A stretch of 64,000 nucleotides of DNA. It comes from a bacterium. Lineage in GTDB: Bacteria > UBP14 > UBA6098 > 4484-93. The notes beneath the pieces are model-generated. The model did no database searches and had not been told where the DNA came from. It saw only the letters and a program-made list of their open reading frames with translations. Shown one piece after another: positions 61,973 through 64,000 of the stretch. The DNA lies in contig JAGGUN010000052.1 in NCBI GenBank assembly GCA_021158465.1, positions 1-64,000 on the forward strand. Direction: 5' to 3'. Position numbers and translations under genes: made by a program. Within the stretch, counting starts at the first letter, position 1. Each line of letters begins with the position of its first letter.

Positions 61973-64000
61973 ATGCTCGAAAGCCTGAAACAGATCGTTG
62001 CATCATCGGATACAGCAGGTCAGCTCATCAAAGAGATAAAGGAAGGGAGTTCGCTTTCCATTCAGCCTGCACCAGCCGGATTCCTCGCTATACTCATCTC
62101 CGCTCTCTTCCGCAGAACAAAAAGGACCATAGTCGTCATTGCACCAGAGAAGACAGAGGAGATATTAGCAGATATCGAACTTGTGGAGAAAAGAACACTC
62201 TATTTTCCTGCTTATGATATTCTGCCTTACGATACCAGCCGCCCCGACACCGAGATCGTCGCCAGAAGAATAGAAACGGTATACCGAATGATGGAAACAC
62301 CGAGGCATATAATCGTAACAAGCCCGAGGGCGCTTCTTGAGAAAACCATCCCAAAGCAGTTGCTGAAACCGATAAAAATCCACAAGGGCGAGACTGTTGA
62401 GCCGAAAGAATTAAAGGCAAAACTTATCGAAAACGGGTACAAAAGCTGCGATGCCACAGGATATATCGGTGAGTTCTCGTCGCGCGGAGGGATAATAGAT
62501 CTCTTCACACCAGGGACAGTCGATCCAGTGAGACTCGAATTCTTCGGGGATACAGTCGAATCCATAAGGCTGTTCTCCGCAAGAAACCAGCGATCAATAA
62601 GAAAGATAAAGGAATGCACAATCCTCCCCTCAACCGAGGCGGTACCGCTCCTGAGAGCAGTAAGAGGTAACAGAATACAGGAGAACATAAACCCAGATAC
62701 TACTCGGAAAATCCCCAAAGAACGGTTAGAGAAGGTCATTGAGCGTCTCCAATTCGACCCAGAGTTCCCCGGATACCTTTGGTTTCTACCGCTCTTCTTG
62801 CCCGAAGCAAACACACTCCAAGACTACCTCCCAGAGGATACCATCTTCGTCATTACAGAAGAGGAAGAATTTCACCGCCAGCTCTCCGAATTTGAATCGG
62901 AGGCAAACGAGCTCTACACAAGAAAACTAACAGAGAAAATACCACCTCTCCCACCGGAGCTAATATTCGCCAACAAGGATGAACTTACCAAACAGATTGA
63001 ACATAAACAGCTCATATCATTCGGATTGAAAGGAAAAGCGGTTCTTCCAGTCTCTCCACAGAACACCATAGGCGGTGATATAGCTCTTCTGCAGGAGACC
63101 CTGAAAAGATATAACAGGAACGGATATAAGACCTTTATCCTCTGTGACAATGTCGGGCAGGCAGAGAGGATGAAAAACCTCGTCGGAGGCATCCGTCTCA
63201 CACTCGAGATTGCACCGCTCTCAGAAGGGTTCATATTCACTGAGGGAAGACTGGCAGTATTCACCGACAACGGAATATTTGCCCGATACCGTAGACGCTC
63301 CAGAGAAAAACGCTACCACGAGGGAACATACAGCGAGCCTATCTCGCTCGAACCAGGGGACTACCTTGTCCATTTAGAGTACGGAATAGGAAGATTTGTC
63401 GGAATTGAGAACCTCACCGTCGGAGATGTAACAACCGAATGCATCGTGCTCGAATACGACAAGAGAGACAAGCTGTATGTCCCCTCTACAGATTTTCACC
63501 TTCTCCAGAGATACGAAGGGAAAACCACAGATGTCAAGCTCGCCCGCCTCACAAGCGACCGCTGGAAACGGACAAAAAAGAAGGTCAAACAGAAGGTTAC
63601 CGAACTTGCAGGAGAACTGCTCGAAATATACACACTAAGACAGAAGCTCACCGGAATACAGCACAAAGGTGATGAAACCCTGTTCAACCAGCTGGAAGCA
63701 TCGTTCATCTATGACGAGACGGAGGACCAAGCACGGGCAACAGAAGAGGTGCTTCTGAATATGGAAGAACCACACCCGATGGATAGGCTCCTTACAGGCG
63801 ATGTCGGCTTTGGGAAGACAGAGGTAGCCATAAGAGCAGCGTTCAAAGCAGTTCTGAGCGGGTATCAGGTGGCGGTGCTTGTCCCGACAACAATACTGGC
63901 TGAACAGCACACAGCAACATTCAGAGAAAGACTGTCGGACTTCCCCGTGATAATCGAAACACTATCACGCCTCCAAACAAAAAGAAAGCAGAGCCAGATT
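61973..64000 (+). CDS. mfd: Transcription-repair coupling factor Mfd (N-terminal two thirds, cut by window end)
   Basis: 676 codons visible, open to the window edge. From the ATG at 61973 (no clear ribosome site; 25 bp after the previous stop). The UvrB-like N-terminal module shows FPAYDILPYDTSRPD. The RNA-polymerase-interacting domain appears near residue 461 (DYLVHLEYGIGRFVGIENL), and the translocase starts with Walker A GDVGFGKTEVAIRAA (from residue 609) and VLVPTTILAEQH. Mfd removes stalled RNA polymerase and recruits UvrA to the lesion. Helicase motifs III-VI and the UvrA-binding C-terminus lie outside the window. Confidence 0.96.
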   Translation, partial: MLESLKQIVASSDTAGQLIKEIKEGSSLSIQPAPAGFLAILISALFRRTKRTIVVIAPEKTEEILADIELVEKRTLYFPAYDILPYDTSRPDTEIVARRIETVYRMMETPRHIIVTSPRALLEKTIPKQLLKPIKIHKGETVEPKELKAKLIENGYKSCDATGYIGEFSSRGGIIDLFTPGTVDPVRLEFFGDTVESIRLFSARNQRSIRKIKECTILPSTEAVPLLRAVRGNRIQENINPDTTRKIPKERLEKVIERLQFDPEFPGYLWFLPLFLPEANTLQDYLPEDTIFVITEEEEFHRQLSEFESEANELYTRKLTEKIPPLPPELIFANKDELTKQIEHKQLISFGLKGKAVLPVSPQNTIGGDIALLQETLKRYNRNGYKTFILCDNVGQAERMKNLVGGIRLTLEIAPLSEGFIFTEGRLAVFTDNGIFARYRRRSREKRYHEGTYSEPISLEPGDYLVHLEYGIGRFVGIENLTVGDVTTECIVLEYDKRDKLYVPSTDFHLLQRYEGKTTDVKLARLTSDRWKRTKKKVKQKVTELAGELLEIYTLRQKLTGIQHKGDETLFNQLEASFIYDETEDQARATEEVLLNMEEPHPMDRLLTGDVGFGKTEVAIRAAFKAVLSGYQVAVLVPTTILAEQHTATFRERLSDFPVIIETLSRLQTKRKQSQI

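Noticed and set aside
1-64000. CRISPR array, insertion sequence, integrase or prophage genes
   Set aside because: No regularly spaced repeats, transposase-like motifs or phage structural proteins were seen on either strand.

Overview
The window reads as chromosomal DNA of a diderm bacterium, probably an uncultured FCB-related lineage (WOR-3/TA06/Cloacimonetes-like); the taxonomic guess is inference. Supporting signs are an SprA-like outer-membrane protein, four secreted proteins ending in type IX secretion (T9SS) type A sorting domains, apolipoprotein N-acyltransferase, and the two heptose-activation enzymes (RfaE1/RfaE2) of an LPS-type envelope. A two-site protein disulfide oxidoreductase, archease, a GH57 enzyme, a Thermotoga-like ferredoxin and frequent AGA/AGG/ATA codons hint at a warm or anaerobic habitat. 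No phage, IS element or CRISPR array was seen.

Layout. 1-2,054 (minus): an AT-rich restriction-modification module (partial nucleotidyltransferase, a nuclease whose C-terminus is frameshifted, a methyltransferase). 2,064-8,331 (minus): a GH57 glycosidase, then an operon of a papain-like peptidase, two small secreted paralogs and a two-domain secreted protein. 8,383-11,354: a divergent promoter, T9SS cargo, tRNA-Arg(TCG), tRNA-Glu(TTC), a secreted GH99-like protein and a convergent tRNA-Gln(CTG). 11,693-15,720 (plus): rpiB, glyA, an unknown gene, a GT2 glycosyltransferase and a flippase-like membrane protein. 15,724-18,708 (minus): SagB-type nitroreductase, methyltransferase, secreted purple-acid-phosphatase-like enzyme. 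18,832-21,507: secDF. 21,691-23,615 (minus): archease, DUF721/DciA-like protein, MFS transporter.

23,792-39,702 (plus): the SprA-like protein, then a tightly packed run: GAF/HD-GYP protein, endonuclease-III-like glycosylase, eno, DivIC-like, DUF502, HD protein, purM, lnt and a class III cyclase/ATPase/TPR regulator. 39,677-43,352 (minus): protein disulfide oxidoreductase, gpsA, and a PMT-like membrane protein with TPRs. 43,474-55,902 (plus): rfaE1, rfaE2, YhaM-like nuclease, prenyl diphosphate synthase, thioredoxin-like protein, lysS, EIIA, mutS2, ferredoxin, dnaG, rpoD and a methyltransferase, mostly with ATGA-type overlaps. 55,957-56,685 (minus): tRNA-Glu(CTC), tRNA-Arg(ACG), tadA and tRNA-Ser(CGA). 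56,866-64,000 (plus): two secreted proteins sharing a 'PGWN' repeat module and the first part of mfd.

Themes: envelope biogenesis and T9SS secretion (SecDF, SprA-like, Lnt, heptose, cargo) interleaved with housekeeping replication, transcription and translation genes. Most promoters I can read fit TTGACA-N16/17-TATAAT. Two minus-strand genes (archease and the PMT/TPR gene) look leaderless. The observations I rate highest are the secreted papain/beta-domain/two-domain operon, tadA placed directly after its expected substrate tRNA-Arg(ACG) and running into tRNA-Ser, and two likely single-base frameshifts (the nuclease at about 225-275 and the glycosylase FeS motif at 31,308).
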